Assembly: GCA_029215795.1 (NCBI GenBank)
Contig: JARDYH010000001.1
Location: 199,709,654-199,773,653 of the forward strand
Direction: 5' to 3'
Length of the DNA: 64,000 nucleotides
Source: Anniella stebbinsi
Taxonomy: Eukaryota; Chordata; Lepidosauria; Squamata; Anniellidae
This document shows, piece after piece, positions 1-10,300 of the stretch (its first letter is position 1; the number at the start of each line of letters is the position of its first letter). Both the position numbers and the translations under genes were made by a program. The notes under the pieces were generated by a model that was given only the letters and a program-made list of their open reading frames with translations, had not been told where the DNA came from and ran no database searches.

Positions 1-204
1 GTTATCTTCCTTGCCTTGCAAAGGAAGATAATAAGAAAGCAAAGTGACTTCCATTTCCCCACCCCTCTTGGAAGCATTTGCGTGTGCCCAACAGCCACCA
101 GGCTCAAGGGAGCACAATGAAGAGGTCCATCCGCCCTCAGTGAAGATGCTGGAAAAGGAAAACAAGACACTCCTGTCTTTCCACCACTCTCCCTTGGCCA
201 GAGA

Positions 205-405
205 GGGGAGAGGGCCATAGCTCAGTGGCAGAGCAACTGTTTTGCATGCAGAAGGACTGAGGTTCGATCCCTGGCATCTCTAGGTGGGGCTGGAAAAAAT
301 TCTGTCTGACACCCTGGAGAGCTGCTGCCAGTCAGTGTTGACAATATGGGGCTAGATGGGCCAGTGGCTTGATGCAGTATGTCAGTTTCCAATGTTCCTA
401 TGATC
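205..405 (+). repeat. tRNA-derived SINE, family A
   Basis: The head carries pol III A/B-box-like motifs (TAGCTCAGTGGCAGAGCA and GGTTCGATCC). A conserved body (CACCCTGGAGAGCTGCTGCCAGTCAG) and a tail ending CAATGTTCCTATG follow. Seven copies occur in this window. The family is common in squamate genomes. Confidence 0.85.
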
Positions 406-496
406 CTTAGCTCCTGAGCCACTTAGATGGAGGAAGTCCCTGCTTTGCAAGGCTTAGGAAATTGGCTCTTACTCCTCTAAGGCATCCTTACCTGTC

Positions 497-592
497 CCTT
501 TCAGATGTTGTTGGGATACAACTCCAATAGCTGGGGCTGTTGGGAGCTGAAGTCCACAACATCTGGAGGCTACCAGGTTGGGGAAGGCTGCC
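497..592. repeat. short palindromic element (CCAGATGTTTTGG-type)
   Basis: Inverted arms: CAGATGTTGTTGGGATACAAC near the left and a complementary CCACAACATCTGGAGGC near the right. It is one of at least twelve related copies here, probably a non-autonomous DNA transposon. Confidence 0.6.
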
Positions 593-738
593 CTCAGGCA
601 GGGCACAAAAAGAGGCCTTTGTCGAATTTATACGACATAGATTGCTAATTTATAATATAGAACACAATTTATTCTACTTTACACTCAAGGAACTGAGGTG
701 GATAGTGAATTTTCCAAGATTACATAAATGGCTCATTG

Positions 739-1082
739 GCCTGGTTCACATGTAACGACAACCCATGATTCAATGTCCACCTAACCATGAGTATGGGTTG
801 ACACTGAATCGTAGTTGTTGAATCATGGGTTGTCATTCAATCACGGGTTGTCATTACATGCAAACCCTGCAATATGGTTTAACTATGGGTTAATCATGTA
901 GAACCCAGGAAGAGAACCTATGGTTTGTTGTTGGGTTGTGAACTTAGGTTGTTCATAGTTAACAACCCAGTTAAATCATAGTGCAGAGTTTGAAAGTAAT
1001 GACAACTGTTGAAACAATAACCCATGATTCAACAACTAATAATTAATCTGTACTCTGGGTTGTTGTTACATGGGAACCAGGT
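739..1082. mobile_element. palindromic MITE-like element
   Basis: The ends are inverted: CCTGGTTCACATGTAACGAC at the left and TTGTTACATGGGAACCAGG at the right. The interior is rich in CAACCCATGATTCA and its complement. A detached end of the same family lies at about 44750-44787. Confidence 0.7.
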
Positions 1083-1552
1083 CATTGTTGAAAAGGAATT
1101 TCAGATCAGCTCTGCCAAGCTCATTCCAACATTCATATCCAGTGAATGAGAATCTCTTTTTTTAAAAAAAATCCTTGGTAAACCAGGAACAGATCCAAAA
1201 TTTCTTAGGGCAAAACCAGATGTGGGATTTAGTGGAGCCAAACATGCCTGTTCAGCCATAAAGTGGGTGTTGGGAATTCACTTTTTTCTTCTAAGAATAA
1301 GCCATAGGGGAAGGGAGCAAACATCTAACCTCTCCCCCTACTTTCCCTCGCTACGCTCTGCTGCTTTAAGCTGTTTTTCCCCAGCCTGGGTCACAGGGAG
1401 AGAACAGCGTAAAGCAGCAGCATACAGCAAGGCAAAGGAGGAGTGGGATATTGCTCTCCTCCCCCTGTGCTTGCCTCAGTATAAAATGTGAACCTCCCTC
1501 TCCTTATAGCTCCACAGGTAAGCACATAGATGCTCTACTCAAAATCAGACAC

Positions 1553-1688
1553 CTTTCTTTTGTTTGTATCTCTCCACTTTCTTCAGGAGGTCAGGCGATA
1601 ATTTCGAACAGATTAGTTCCAGCGTTTCCAGGTTGCAGTCTTCTAAAAGCTTTTGCTTCTCCAAAGATGTCAGCAGTTCTAGAGAGGA
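1553..1688 (-). CDS. CASP10: CASP10 coding exon 3 (second half of DED2)
   Basis: A 136-nt exon, 45 codons plus one base, containing LELLTSLEKQKLLEDCNLET and LLKKVERYKQKK. Acceptor CGCCCCCAG. The donor GAAAG|GTGTCT is less canonical, so the 3' boundary is slightly uncertain. It has the same length and phases as CFLAR exon 3. Confidence 0.88.
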
Positions 1689-3598
1689 CTGGGGGCGAAA
1701 GTAATAGTTATATTCTTATTTACCCCTCACCCCCCAACCCGAGCCACCAGTCTTTCTACATCTCCAGACAAGTTTTATGCGCAACCAGAAGACCTCATAT
1801 ACTTCCTGTGCTCCTCAGTCAACCAAAGTGATGAACTTACTCCTAAAGTCAACACAGAGTGGGCCTAATTCATCCCCGCAGTTCTGCAAACCTAATCTGT
1901 TTTGTCACACTGATTCCAGGAAATTGTGACGATTCAGAGGTGCCGAGTGAATGACTAGGGCCAAATGAACCTCTCCAAGGCCTAAGAGTAGCATCTTAAC
2001 TATGGATCACCATTGGTTAAGATCAAACGAGGGGTTACCAAGGACAGGCCTCAAGCTTCACTCACCGTAGTGAATTGCTTCTTTGGAAGATGGTCCGTCA
2101 GAAGGAACATGGCAGCCCGCACGTCTTCCTTAGTGAGCCCTTCTGATATTTCATACAGCATCTGTCTGTGTGACAAGTCCAATGAGGTGAGCTAACTTTG
2201 ATTACATGAGCATTATATATCTGCCTTTAACACCACCCCAGCCCACCACACAGCCAGCCCAAGGTATTTTGCTTCCCGGGGTGAAGACAAGATGCCCCCC
2301 CTCCCCATAAGAAGCCATGCAGAAGGAGAATCTTACTCCAACACTGGCAATGGAACAGCGTTGCCCACCGCACTTGAGGGCAGCAGACTAGATTGGGGGC
2401 CCAGGACCCACACTGCTCTGTCTTCCAACATCTTGCTGCTCCTCACTTGCCAGCACCTGTTGCCTGAGACGGCCACCTCACTCTGCCTCACTGCAGGGCT
2501 GGCCCAGCCACTATAATCCAAATCTCCACAGTTCGTCCGGACCAGAAATTCTGATGGTGCATATTCAAGCATAGGGCAGAATCCAACAGGGTGCCTACAC
2601 CCCCATTGGTTCTCTTACGCCCTGCTGATTGCATTGTGCAAGCGGCCCCCACCGCTTGGGTAATGGCGATTTAGTGCTTCTGGGGAAATCTGAAACGAGT
2701 GGAAATGCTCGTTTCTGGAAGGAGACAAGTCAGCAGAGGTCACATAAGAAAGCTCTGCTGACCTGCCTCCTTCTAGAAATAAGCATTTCCTCTGATTTGA
2801 GGGCTTCCCTAGGACACACGAAATCTCCTTTGCATAAACGGTGGGTCCCGCTTGCGCAACAGAGTTGGTGGGATCCACCACTTGCAGGAGGAAATTGGCA
2901 GGGCAGAAAGTAACCGGCAGGGGCGTAAGCGCTCTATTGAATTCTGCCCATGGGTCCCAAAGTATTCCCTTAAATTCAAATAACCAGCAAAAATATTCAG
3001 AATCTATCAGAAGGAAAGTAATATACCAAATCAATCGTTTTCAAACAAATGGAATCTTCAGACATTTATTTATTACATTTATATCCTGCCTTTTCCTCCA
3101 TGGAGCCCAAAGCAGCATACACGATCCTCCTCTCCATTGTATCCTCACAACAGCCCTATGAGGTAGATTAGGCTGAGATTCAATGACCCAAAGTCACCCG
3201 GTGAACATCACGGCTAACTGGGGACTTGAACCCAGGATTCCCTAGTACATCACTAGAGCACATTGGCTCTCATGAAAGACTCACCTGTATGCAGATACCT
3301 GCCCTCTGCAAGGCAGATCTTCTTGAACTCGCTCTTTGGTATAACCAAGTTTTGAGAGGAGGAAGTTACACTTTATCCTGTAGAGAAGTTCTGCTACAAC
3401 AAAAGTGTCCTCCTTATTTAGTAAGCCTTTATTGATGAGTAGCCGGAAAATATCCTGTGCAGATCCAGCAGTTTCCAGCTTCTTTAAGGGGATCCAGTCA
3501 CTACAGAAAAATTTAAGAGCTTCCACATCTTCCTGCCCTAAGTTATCATCGATTGCCAAAAGCTGCTGGCGAAACTTTATACTATCACTGTCCTCCAT
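1553..3598 (-). CDS. CASP10: CASP10, 5' coding part (tandem DED prodomain), truncated by window edge
   Basis: Initiator caspase recruited to FADD through tandem death-effector domains in the cytosol. Three coding exons are present: 3598-3285, 2165-2066 and 1688-1553. They join in phase to 550 nt (183 residues). DED1 (about 7-85) has FRQQLLAIDDNLGQEDVEAL and VAELLYRIK; DED2 (about 106-180) has MLYEISEGLTKEDVRAAMFL. The match is better to CASP10 than CASP8: the NLG-DVE-LKF pattern, KKLE, TKE and the LYE-SEG start of DED2. The linker and protease exons lie beyond base 1, so catalytic residues cannot be checked. It lies downstream of CFLAR on the same strand, the order known in mammals. Confidence 0.9.
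2066..2165 (-). CDS. CASP10: CASP10 coding exon 2 (first half of DED2)
   Basis: A 100-nt exon: one base, then 33 codons (QMLYEISEGLTKEDV...LPKKQFTT). The acceptor is TTGTCACACAG and the donor ACTACG|GTGAGT. Phase 0 out, as in CFLAR exon 2. Confidence 0.9.
2574..2951. mobile_element. palindromic MITE-like element
   Basis: Begins AGGGCAGAATCCAA and ends with the near-complement TTGAATTCTGCCC. An internal pair GTCAGCAGAG / CTCTGCTGAC forms a nested stem. It has no coding capacity. Confidence 0.6.
3056..3262 (-). repeat. tRNA-derived core-SINE, family B, antisense
   Basis: Contains the antisense diagnostic segment CCTCACAACAGCCCTATGAGGTAG, then CAAAGTCACCCGGTGA and GGGACTTGAACCCAGG. It is a MIR-like arrangement with the tRNA-like head at the right. 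Confidence 0.75.
3285..3598 (-). CDS. CASP10: CASP10 coding exon 1 (DED1)
   Basis: ATG at 3598-3596; 104 codons plus two bases. It begins MEDSDSIKFRQQLLAIDDNL and ends QVSAY, with donor GCATACAG|GTGAGT. The start agrees with the short N-terminus before DED1 in caspase-10 proteins. The splice phase (2) matches CFLAR coding exon 1. Confidence 0.93.
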
Positions 3599-3645
3599 GA
3601 TGGTGGCTTTTCTGAGGAGCTATGATTCTTAAAAGAGGTAAGGCT

Positions 3646-3668
3646 GAGAGAGAGAGAGAGAGAGAGAG
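3646..3668. repeat. (AG)n microsatellite
   Basis: An uninterrupted AG run just upstream of the CASP10 start exon. Confidence 0.95.
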
Positions 3669-3721
3669 TCACTAAAATATAAGAGACAAGATGATTGTTA
3701 AAAACAAAACAACTGACTAGA

Positions 3722-4090
3722 AACAACAACATACACAGTGGCTGCCAAAGGAAGAGGGCCTTTTCTGCTGTGGCATCCCTGTTGTGGAATGAGTTTTCCT
3801 GAGGGGCTCACCTGGTGCCTTTATTGTGCTCTTTCCAGTGCTAGGTAAAGAACTTTTTATTTTCCCAGGCATTTTAGTCCTTTAGCTCTGTTTTTAAATG
3901 TTATTGTAATCTCTGCATTGGTGCTCAGGTTTTGTTCTGGACTGTAGTTTTATAATGTAGTTTTAAACATTTACATTTTATACTGTATCTTATGATATAT
4001 TTTATGATTTTAATTGTTGCACACTGTCCAGAGAGCTTTGGCTATAGCCTATAGGGCGGTATAGAAATGTAATAAAAATAAATAAATAAA
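3722..4090 (+). repeat. L2-type LINE 3' end
   Basis: A decayed reverse-transcriptase C-terminus (GTGGCATCCCTGTTGTGGAATGAG, reading W-N-E) is followed by a T-rich 3' UTR. The tail is GGGCGGTATAGAAATGTAATAAAAATAAATAAA. Confidence 0.7.
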
Positions 4091-4202
4091 CATATGAAAG
4101 CCTGTAAACACCCACACACAAAAATGGGGGTGGTGTGTGTGTGGGGGATGAGGAACCAGAAAAATTCAGGGGAAAAGTTTCCCCCCATATTTTCCAAAAG
4201 CT

Positions 4203-4215
4203 TTGGGGGGGGGGA
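4203..4215. repeat. poly-G tract
   Basis: A G10-11 run followed by AGATGTG. Other G runs occur at about 7059-7083, 9811-9825, 26499-26514, 54600-54613 and 56980-56990. Confidence 0.8.
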
Positions 4216-4835
4216 GATGTGAAATTTTTTTATGGTTCTCCCTCGCTCCCCCAACCCCATTTTTTCTGTCCCCCAGCCTTCATATCTCTTCATCAGACCA
4301 ACCAACCAAAGATAAATGCACAGAATTAACTAAAAAACAGAATATCAACCGTGCCTGGCAGAAACCAGGAATTGGTGTGAGTGAAGTAATTTTGCCAATC
4401 CCAGCTGAATGCAATCAGTTCAGCAGATTATCAAACAAGGGGAGAAGGAGAAGAGATAAGCCAAAAGTGTCACTCGCCTCTGAAAAGTCTGAGGGACACA
4501 GAGGACAGAACCTGCTCGTAAGGGCTTAGAACTACTGAAAACGTCAAAAGCCTCATTCTGCCACTTGATAGCTGGCTCACCTAGAGTACATCTGCAACAG
4601 ATGTTTTCTCCAAGACTTTAAGAGCATAACAAGAACAGCAGGCAGAGTGTGTGCCTCGTGCCAATGAGTGCCTCTAGTTTGTTTCTACTTCCCAGAATGA
4701 GTTTTATGTGATATTTTATTAAAACACCCCTTTTGCTTTAAAAAAAAACCCCAAAAACAAAAAACTGCAAAGGCAGCTAACATCAATAAAAAAAATTTAA
4801 AAACCAACAAAATATAAAATCTCATATTCTAACTC

Positions 4836-4945
4836 GGCATTCTCCGAGCAGAAGCCCTCCAGATGTGTTGGGACTACAAACCCCATCATCCCCAGCCAAC
4901 AAGGCCCATGGCCTGGAAGGTAGCTAGGTTGGGGATGACTGGCCT
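4836..4945. repeat. short palindromic element (CCAGATGTTTTGG-type)
   Basis: CCCTCCAGATGTGTTGGGACTACAA starts the unit and GGTTGGGGATGACTGGCC closes it. It is a degenerate copy of the recurring family. Confidence 0.55.
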
Positions 4946-5295
4946 AATCCAACATTTCATCACATCAGCAAGCCACAGAAAAGCCGCCATTAATTGTTTG
5001 AGACCCTGCCAGATGTCACAGGAATGCCAGAACATCACATGTAAAGAGATACCAGGCAGGAAGTGGGTATACACACAGAGAGTTATAAAATGGAGTCTGT
5101 TAAGGTACAGGGTGAACTCATATTGACCCTTGCTTGCTAGTCAAGGACAAAACTATGTTTATTGCACAAAGTTAGCTATGGCCTTAATTGGATCCGAAAT
5201 TTATTTAATTAACTATTCAAAATATTTACAGGCACTGGTAAGGATAAAACCTCTTTTAAGGCGACTTCCAATAGTTAACAGAAACACAAATCACA

Positions 5296-5494
5296 GGGCC
5301 TGTTCAGACAACATGGTAAGCCATAGTTAGGCTGTTAATCCTTTTGCAGCAAATATTTAGTGAGCGTGTTAAAACCATGGTTATGTAGCCAGCATGATTA
5401 GGAATGGTTCACAAGACATGTTAAGTCATGGTTCACACAACACACTAAGCCAGAAAGTTTAGCTCAAAATGCTTAGCGTGTCATCTGAACAGGG
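5296..5494. mobile_element. palindromic MITE-like element (TTAGCATG family)
   Basis: Ends GGGCCTGTTCAGACAACATG and GTGTCATCTGAACAGGG are inverted. The interior has repeated TAAGCCATGGTT-like motifs. Related copies lie at 40196-40387 and about 44239-44440. Confidence 0.65.
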
Positions 5495-5582
5495 TCACAG
5501 TAATGAAACAACAAAAAGCTTCCAAACAAAGGTTACTATGAATAGCAACATAGAAAACATCAGGCACAGTAAAATGTTTATT

Positions 5583-5654
5583 TTACTGTTCCCCGCCTCG
5601 ATCCAAACGGAGAGGCCGGTAAGAAATAAATAATAATAATAATAATAATAATAA
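5583..5654 (+). repeat. LINE 3' tail with (AAT)n
   Basis: GTTCCCCGCCTCGATCC... AAGAAATAAATAATAATAAT is the same 3' tail as the L2 fragment at 12425, here without the body. Confidence 0.6.
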
Positions 5655-5986
5655 CTATTAAAAGTTACATATTTAAACAATTGCAGGTAAAACTATATAG
5701 AAAATGGCTGCACCAGTCAATTTTGTCTTCTTTCCAGCTCTGCTCCTTTCTGCTTCACTTTGCCTTGGAACAGCCCTCTCACATAAACGAAGTATCAAAC
5801 AGAAATCAAATGCCCCCAACTGATAGATAGAGTGAAGGTCTGATCGATACTGGGGAAAACTAGACCAGTTTGTTTTCAATAGGTGGAAATTAAATGCTGA
5901 TATTTTGTAGGTAATGCAAATATTCATATCTGAGAAATGGTCAATTTTGTTCTTCATTTATATAGAAAAGCATCTTTTAACTCAAT

Positions 5987-6198
5987 GGCTCAATTCGGAC
6001 GACACGATAGTTAATGGTGGGTTGACTAACCCTAACCCTAGGGGGTACACCCCAAACATGGTAATAAATAATCAACTGTGGTGTGGATTAGAATCAGCGC
6101 TGAGTTGACTATGGCAGCATTCGAATGACACAATAGTCAAAACAACTGAGGATTGTTTCCCCCACACCAGTTGTTTATTGTGTCGTCCAAATTGAGCC
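5987..6198. mobile_element. palindromic MITE-like element with telomere-like core
   Basis: Ends are GGCTCAATTCGGACGACAC and GTGTCGTCCAAATTGAGCC. The interior contains AACCCTAACCCTAGG. A 3-bp AAT flanks both sides. A second copy lies at 55370-55598 in the opposite orientation. Confidence 0.75.
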
Positions 6199-6488
6199 AA
6201 TGTATCTGGTAGAGGGATTGATTAAATTTTTAAAGTTCTATAATGCTAACATGCTTTTATCTACAGTATTTAACACCAATCTAGTTATTATTTAAGAGAA
6301 ACCTAGTATTACCATTTTCCCTCCCGAAAAGTCAAATTCAAAACATCTTTAATCCAATTTGTTTTTTAAAATCATTTATATTCATCTACTCTGTCACCTG
6401 TTGATTTTTTATTTGCTCTTCTGCTGTTAGACACATCACAACCTTGTCACAGAAAAGACACAATACCAGGGTGGATGAAAATCAATGC

Positions 6489-6530
6489 TTCGGCTATTGG
6501 GCGGTATAGAAATGCCATAAATAAATAAAA
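6489..6530 (+). repeat. LINE 3' tail
   Basis: TATTGGGCGGTATAGAAATGCCATAAATAAATAAA is the terminal segment shared with other L2-type ends here. Confidence 0.5.
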
Positions 6531-6908
6531 GTAATGCTAAAAAATGGATTTGTAAATGTTGAAATTGTTGTTTTTTGTATTTAAATCCTTTAAAAAACAC
6601 CACAAAGAAAACACTAATTTTCTCTCCAACTTAAAAAATAACACAATTACAAGTATAATAAACATGCTAAACCTATACTTAGAGTCTCATAAACATGGAG
6701 TTACATACCAATAAATCATGGCCATTAATTTCAGTTTTTCATCTTGTGAAAATGGCTCTGTAGCCTAACAACCCTTGCTTCCTGAAAGTTTTGGGCTGTC
6801 AGTTTTTCTGACTAAAATCACATGTGCAACATCACAGGCTAGACAGGATTGCTGCCCTGTTCTTATGCTGTAGTTGGGCCAAGCAGGGGAGAAGAGTTAG
6901 TTAAGGCA

Positions 6909-6931
6909 ATATATATATATATATATATATA
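6909..6931. repeat. (TA)n microsatellite
   Basis: An uninterrupted alternating AT run. Confidence 0.95.
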
Positions 6932-7058
6932 GGAAGACAGATAAAATTTAAGCTTTTAAAAAGTCCAGAATTTTTTTTTAAAATGTTTTTTTCCAGCCTC
7001 CTGACACCATACTTTAAACCTATCAATCATGGGCATTTTGTTTGTAATTACTACTTTT

Positions 7059-7083
7059 CGGGGGGGGGGGGGAGAGGGGGGGG
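7059..7083. repeat. long G-rich tract
   Basis: About fourteen Gs, then AGAG, then eight Gs. It could form quadruplex structures and is likely length-variable. Confidence 0.8.
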
Positions 7084-7782
7084 CAAGTCTGGGCCAAGAC
7101 CCGGTGGAGCTGAAAGGCGTAAAACTGAAAAGAAAAAGAGAAGACAAAATTGTGTAGTGTGCATATCCCCATGCAATCATATCCCCATTGATTTGGGAGC
7201 ACTGAACTCAATGGAATTCATTTATGAGGAGACATGTTAACCTCAAACTGTCATGGCTGCTGGGTATTAAAAAAAAAACCTACATGGGAATATTTGAAAG
7301 ACAAAAGGAATAAAAGGAAAGCATGCCAAATATATATAGTGACACCAAGAGATGCAAAGCCTGGTTGTAAGAATGAAACAGCGTAAGAAATACTATATTT
7401 TCTTCTACATTAACATGGCTTAGTGGTCAGATTTGCAACACTGTTCAGGGAATATATGGAAACGTTCCAATGGAAAACTTGGTTTAAATTAGTGATTTAA
7501 ATTGAATTTTTTCTTGCTGATTGAAATCACTGGTTTAAACTGCCTTGATTTAAATCAATCTTCCTTGCTTGATACTCCTCCGTTTCCATTCCATGGTATC
7601 TCTGCTAAGATTTCAATTTCCCACCATTTCTGTATGACACAAACAATGGGGGGTGGGGGACAAGAAGAGTCACACGTGCAGCATTTACTGCCATCTTTGT
7701 CCCCTTCTTATAAGTGGAATTTCCAATGCCTGCCTGCAATACGTTACTGATATCAACTTGTTAAATAACACCACCACGTAGT

Positions 7783-8152
7783 TTTATTTATCTCATCTTT
7801 CCTCTAAGGAGCTCAGCATTGTTCCCTCACCGTATTTTTATCCTCACAACCACCCTGCGAGGTAGGTTAAACTGAGAGGTAGTGACTGTCGAGGTAGGAT
7901 GGTTATTTGGCCATAATTTTATAAAGAATTCATCCTGTCTTAATGAATCTTTGGGCTAATAGAGTTGAGGTTTTAATGATTGTATGATTTTGTTGAATGT
8001 TGATATGGCCATTGGCTTCCAGCAATAAAGGTTATGATGATGATGACTGTCCCAAGGCTACCCAGTGAGTTTCAAGACTGAGTGAAATTAGAATCTGGGA
8101 CTCTTCAGTCTTAGTCTGACCAATTACCACTACACCACACTGACTCTTCTTA
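7783..8152 (-). repeat. family B SINE, antisense, split by an insertion
   Basis: Left part to 7890 ends GGTAGGTTAAACTGAGAGG...; the right part from 8044 resumes TGACTGTCCCAAGGCTACCCAGTGAG and ends CACTACACCACACTGAC. The host SINE is continuous once 7891-8051 is excluded. Confidence 0.75.
7891..8043 (+). mobile_element. 153-bp insertion with 8-bp target duplication
   Basis: It lies inside the SINE and is flanked by TGACTGTC at 7883-7890 and again at 8044-8051. It begins GAGGTAGGATGGTTATTTGG and ends CAATAAAGGTTATGATGATGA, a polyadenylation-signal-like motif plus a GAT microtail. This suggests a short retrotransposed 3' end. Confidence 0.65.
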
Positions 8153-8214
8153 CAACCACTGTTCTTGAACTGCGCGGTACACACCAACTCTTGAGGCACT
8201 TGGATAGGCTGGGG

Positions 8215-8535
8215 GCAACAGGCTCTAGAGCTGTGGAAGGCAACCTGGTGCCCTCCATATATTTTGGACTCTTAAGCCCCCTAATCCCGATCAATGTCCA
8301 TAATGGCTCAGACTGATGAGAGTTGAAGTCCAAAACATCTGGAGAACACCAGGTTGCCTATCCCTGTTCAGGAGTGGTCAACTTGTGACCTTCCATGTGT
8401 TTTGGTCGACTACTACTACTAATTATTATTATTATTATACTACTATCATGAGCTCTAGCCAGCATTGCCAATGGTGAAGGGATGATGTGAATTGTGGGCC
8501 AAAACATCTGAAGGACCACAAGTTGCCCACTACTG
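8215..8535. repeat. two adjacent short palindromic elements
   Basis: Two copies of the recurring family lie back to back. One contains GGCAACCTGGTGCCCTCC and GGAGAACACCAGGTTGCC. The other starts GTGGTCAACTTGTGACC and ends GGACCACAAGTTGCCCACTAC. Confidence 0.6.
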
Positions 8536-9012
8536 CAATCTAGAGAGAAATAGGATCGTAAAACAGATGGGGCCTGCCTTCCCCTTCAGACAAGGCCTGA
8601 GCTGGTTGAGGATTCACAGCATAGCAGAGGATTCACAGATCCACGCTTGATTATGACACACAACTCATATCTCAACATAATTTGGGAAGAAGCCAACCCA
8701 AACAGAGGTGCTGCTTTGCTCTAACCTTTGTACATGGTTTTAGTGTGTGTGTGTGTGTATCATAATTATCCTGTTCTATTCCTCTTCGACTTCTAGCACT
8801 CCTATCCTCACACGGAGGATCCTCTAATTCAAACTAACTGTTATTCCTACATGCTCTGCTTGAAAGAGACACCCAGAAAGTAGAATAAATTTAGAAGTGG
8901 CGGCATGTACAAAAAATATTAGGAATACCAACATACACAGAAAGTCCCACATGTTAAAATGTCACCAGCTACTCTAAAATTAATTGCATTCACCTTTCTA
9001 TGGAACTAATAA

Positions 9013-9332
9013 TAGGCTGACCATATGAAAAGGAGGACAGGGCTCATGTAACTTTAACAGTTGTAGAGAAAAGGGAATTTGAGCCAGTGTCATTTGTATG
9101 CAATTAGTTCCTGGTAAAATTCTCTCTTTATCACAACAGTTAAAGTTGCAGGCACTATACTAGAGTGAGCATATACAAAAGAAGGCAGGGCCCCTGCACC
9201 TTTAACTGTTGCGATGAAGAGGGAATTTCACCAGGAACTAATTGCATACAAATGACACGGGCTGAAATTCCCTTTTCTCTACAACTGTTAAAGTTACATG
9301 AGCCCTGTCCTCCTTTTCATATGGCCAGCCTA
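9013..9332. mobile_element. hAT-like palindromic element, 320 bp, perfect 8-bp TSD (copy 1)
   Basis: Near-complete foldback from TAGGCTGACCATATG to CATATGGCCAGCCTA with a loop near 9155-9190. It is flanked on both sides by ACTAATAA (9005-9012 and 9333-9340), an exact 8-bp target duplication as in hAT transposons. It is non-coding. Confidence 0.88.
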
Positions 9333-9779
9333 ACTAATAACTCAATCCTGAACGGAACTACTTGGAAGTTCAGTGGTACACGGTCCCACATAGAATTGCA
9401 GCTTAATACCAAGGTCTCCCAACTCGCCCATAAATTCTTATTTATAAGTAAGTCCTTTTGAACTCCATAGGACTTACTATGTTTTCTCTTCCAAGCCAGC
9501 TAGGTAATCCTTTCAGTTGCAGATTAGATCCCATAGCTTTTTTAAAGGAAAATCTGGAGAGGGTGTGGCCCACGGGAAACACCTTGTTTGAGGATTCAGA
9601 ATATGGCGACCCTAACATACCCCGCCTTTTTAAGGCTCCACTCACATTCTTTTAACAGGCGCCTGTTACCATTTCATAACTTTCCCTTGCGCATATTAAT
9701 TCTGGTCTTGTACATTACTCTTGACTTTTTCAGCCTGAGGCCAGGACTTTTGCAACATTCCTGTAGTTGCTGCAAACAG

Positions 9780-10300
9780 CCATCCTTAGTTTCTTACTAG
9801 CTCCGGTTGTCCGGGGGGGGGGGGGGAGAATTAATACCTACCTAACTTTCTTTCCCGGCGTTTCCTCCGCATTCAAAAGAAATGGACCGCAATATTGAAA
9901 CGCTCGGGCAAAGGGTAGAGAAAGGCTAGTTAATTTCAGCCGAATGTGATCGCCACGGAGGTATAGCAGCAAACGCCTTCCAGCTCCCCCGCTTCCGAAG
10001 TTGTTTGAATTTCCTGGTTTGCTAGCCTGCAAATCCCGCCCCAACTCTTCCTCGTAAGACGTCACGTCATTAGAGAAAGCGCCACCGGCTATACTCAAAA
10101 AAGACTAAAGCGTTAAGCCGGGGGTGGGGTCGGGGGATCGTTTGTAAAAACAAGAAAACAAACGCTAATAAGAAGCGTTACAAAATTTTACAGCCAGCAA
10201 TTTCCGCACTGGGGCTTAAACAATAGCATTAAAAGCGAGTCGAGAAAGGCTTTCCTGCGTAAAGCAGAGAGATCGTGCTATAAATATGGTGTGATCCAGG
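9780..10300 (-). promoter_or_regulatory. CpG-rich patch, probable CASP10 promoter and non-coding first exon
   Basis: CpG density rises sharply above the AT-rich surroundings. The patch has an Sp1-type box CCCGCCCC (10035-10042) and two abutting CRE/ATF-like TGACGT half-sites on the minus strand (about 10058-10070). On the minus strand a GT-rich donor-like site (GTTAGGTAGGTATT) occurs near 9840-9829, so a 5' UTR exon could end there and splice to 3598. The assignment to CASP10 is inferred from position and strand. Confidence 0.45.

Larger units (their letters stand above)
1..1552. other. CASP10 intron after coding exon 3
   Basis: No further caspase exon is recognisable here. The intron holds a tRNA-derived SINE (205-405), a short palindromic element (497-592) and a longer one (739-1082). 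The rest looks unique and non-coding. Bases 2-30 can form a small hairpin around TTATCTTCCTT. Confidence 0.5.
3599..9779. other. CASP10 putative first intron, repeat-filled
   Basis: About 6 kb with no coding signal I can support. Listed separately are LINE 3' ends, palindromic elements, a SINE carrying a 153-bp insertion, a 320-bp hAT-like element and microsatellites. Confidence 0.45.

Noticed and set aside
1..190. Acceptor-like CTTTTCCAG and open minus-strand frame as CASP10 coding exon 4
   Set aside because: The translation does not resemble the caspase-10 linker and no donor is visible before the window edge.
205..280. tRNA gene
   Set aside because: A/B-box-like motifs are present, but the cloverleaf is degenerate and the body and tail match the SINE family repeated elsewhere in the window.
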